Source: JAICMB01 sp049514735 | GTDB lineage: Bacteria > Acidobacteriota > Terriglobia > Bryobacterales > Bryobacteraceae | Direction of reading: 5' to 3' | Assembly: GCA_049514735.1 (NCBI GenBank) | Contig: JBEKUT010000148.1 | Coordinates: 1 to 21,698 of the forward strand | DNA length: 21,698 bases | In this document: in pieces, positions 21,645 to 21,698 of the stretch | How positions within the stretch are numbered: the first letter of the stretch is position 1 | Layout: each line of letters opens with the position of its first letter | The notes under the pieces: model-generated | Told to the model about the DNA's origin: nothing | Seen by the model: only the letters and a program-made list of their open reading frames with translations | Databases searched by the model: none | Made by a program: the position numbers and the translations under genes

Positions 21645-21698
21645 ATAAGTTCAGGGTATACGCGCTCCCACGTATGATTGAGCTTGGGCCGCCTGCTC

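Noticed and set aside
1..21698. CRISPR array, complete insertion sequence or intact prophage
   Set aside because: No regularly spaced repeats, transposase gene with terminal repeats, or phage structural genes are visible.

Overview
The window looks like chromosomal DNA from a GC-rich acidobacterium, probably of the Solibacter/Bryobacter type. The strongest taxonomic hint is an 829-residue orphan FtsX/MacB-type permease with no ATPase beside it (the 'acidobacterial duplicated orphan permease' type). A DUF3300 protein, a Tat-exported glycosidase, a class V aminotransferase-serA pair and rare Shine-Dalgarno sequences fit this. The taxon is an inference; there is no rRNA or marker alignment behind it.

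Layout. 1-4000: housekeeping block on the + strand, with a secreted DUF3300 protein, a class V aminotransferase, D-3-phosphoglycerate dehydrogenase (serA) and tRNA-Phe(GAA) with an encoded CCA. 4000-4520: a decayed tyrosine-recombinase C-terminus just downstream of the tRNA, plus an unassigned small ORF, i.e. the scar of an old tRNA-associated element. 4523-6466 (-): Tat-signal, GH30-like glycosidase. 6467-7070: no convincing gene. 7071-9051 (+): a small membrane protein, an unrecognised protein built from two tandem copies of a ~110-residue unit, and a ribbon-helix-helix/ParE toxin-antitoxin pair. 9084-10841 (-): a HigB-HigA toxin-antitoxin pair whose antitoxin stop overlaps the start of a YcxB-like membrane protein, followed by an Asp/Glu-racemase-fold protein lacking both catalytic cysteines. 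11253-13742 (+): the orphan permease. 13757-15778 (-): a PaaK/CapK-like adenylate-forming enzyme and a conserved-looking unknown protein. 15815-17481 (+): an alpha/beta hydrolase and a DUF1223 exported thioredoxin-fold protein. 17545-19353 (-): lepA, divergent from ribH at 19392-19862 (+). 19863-21087: a scar region with a broken DUF2971-like gene and a small unknown ORF, closed by an 82-nt degenerate second copy of the ribH 3' end. 21103-21644 (-): an RHH/MazF toxin-antitoxin pair.

How it works together. The core genes serve serine and riboflavin biosynthesis, translation and envelope or secreted functions. They are interspersed with accessory material: three type II toxin-antitoxin modules of three different families, an integrase relic at tRNA-Phe, and a duplicated gene end flanking pseudogene DNA. 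No complete mobile element, CRISPR array or recognised defence island is present. The best candidates for undescribed biology are the three-gene HigB-HigA-YcxB operon with its 18-bp palindrome, the cysteine-less racemase-fold protein next to it, and the tandem-duplicated protein at 7361-8356.
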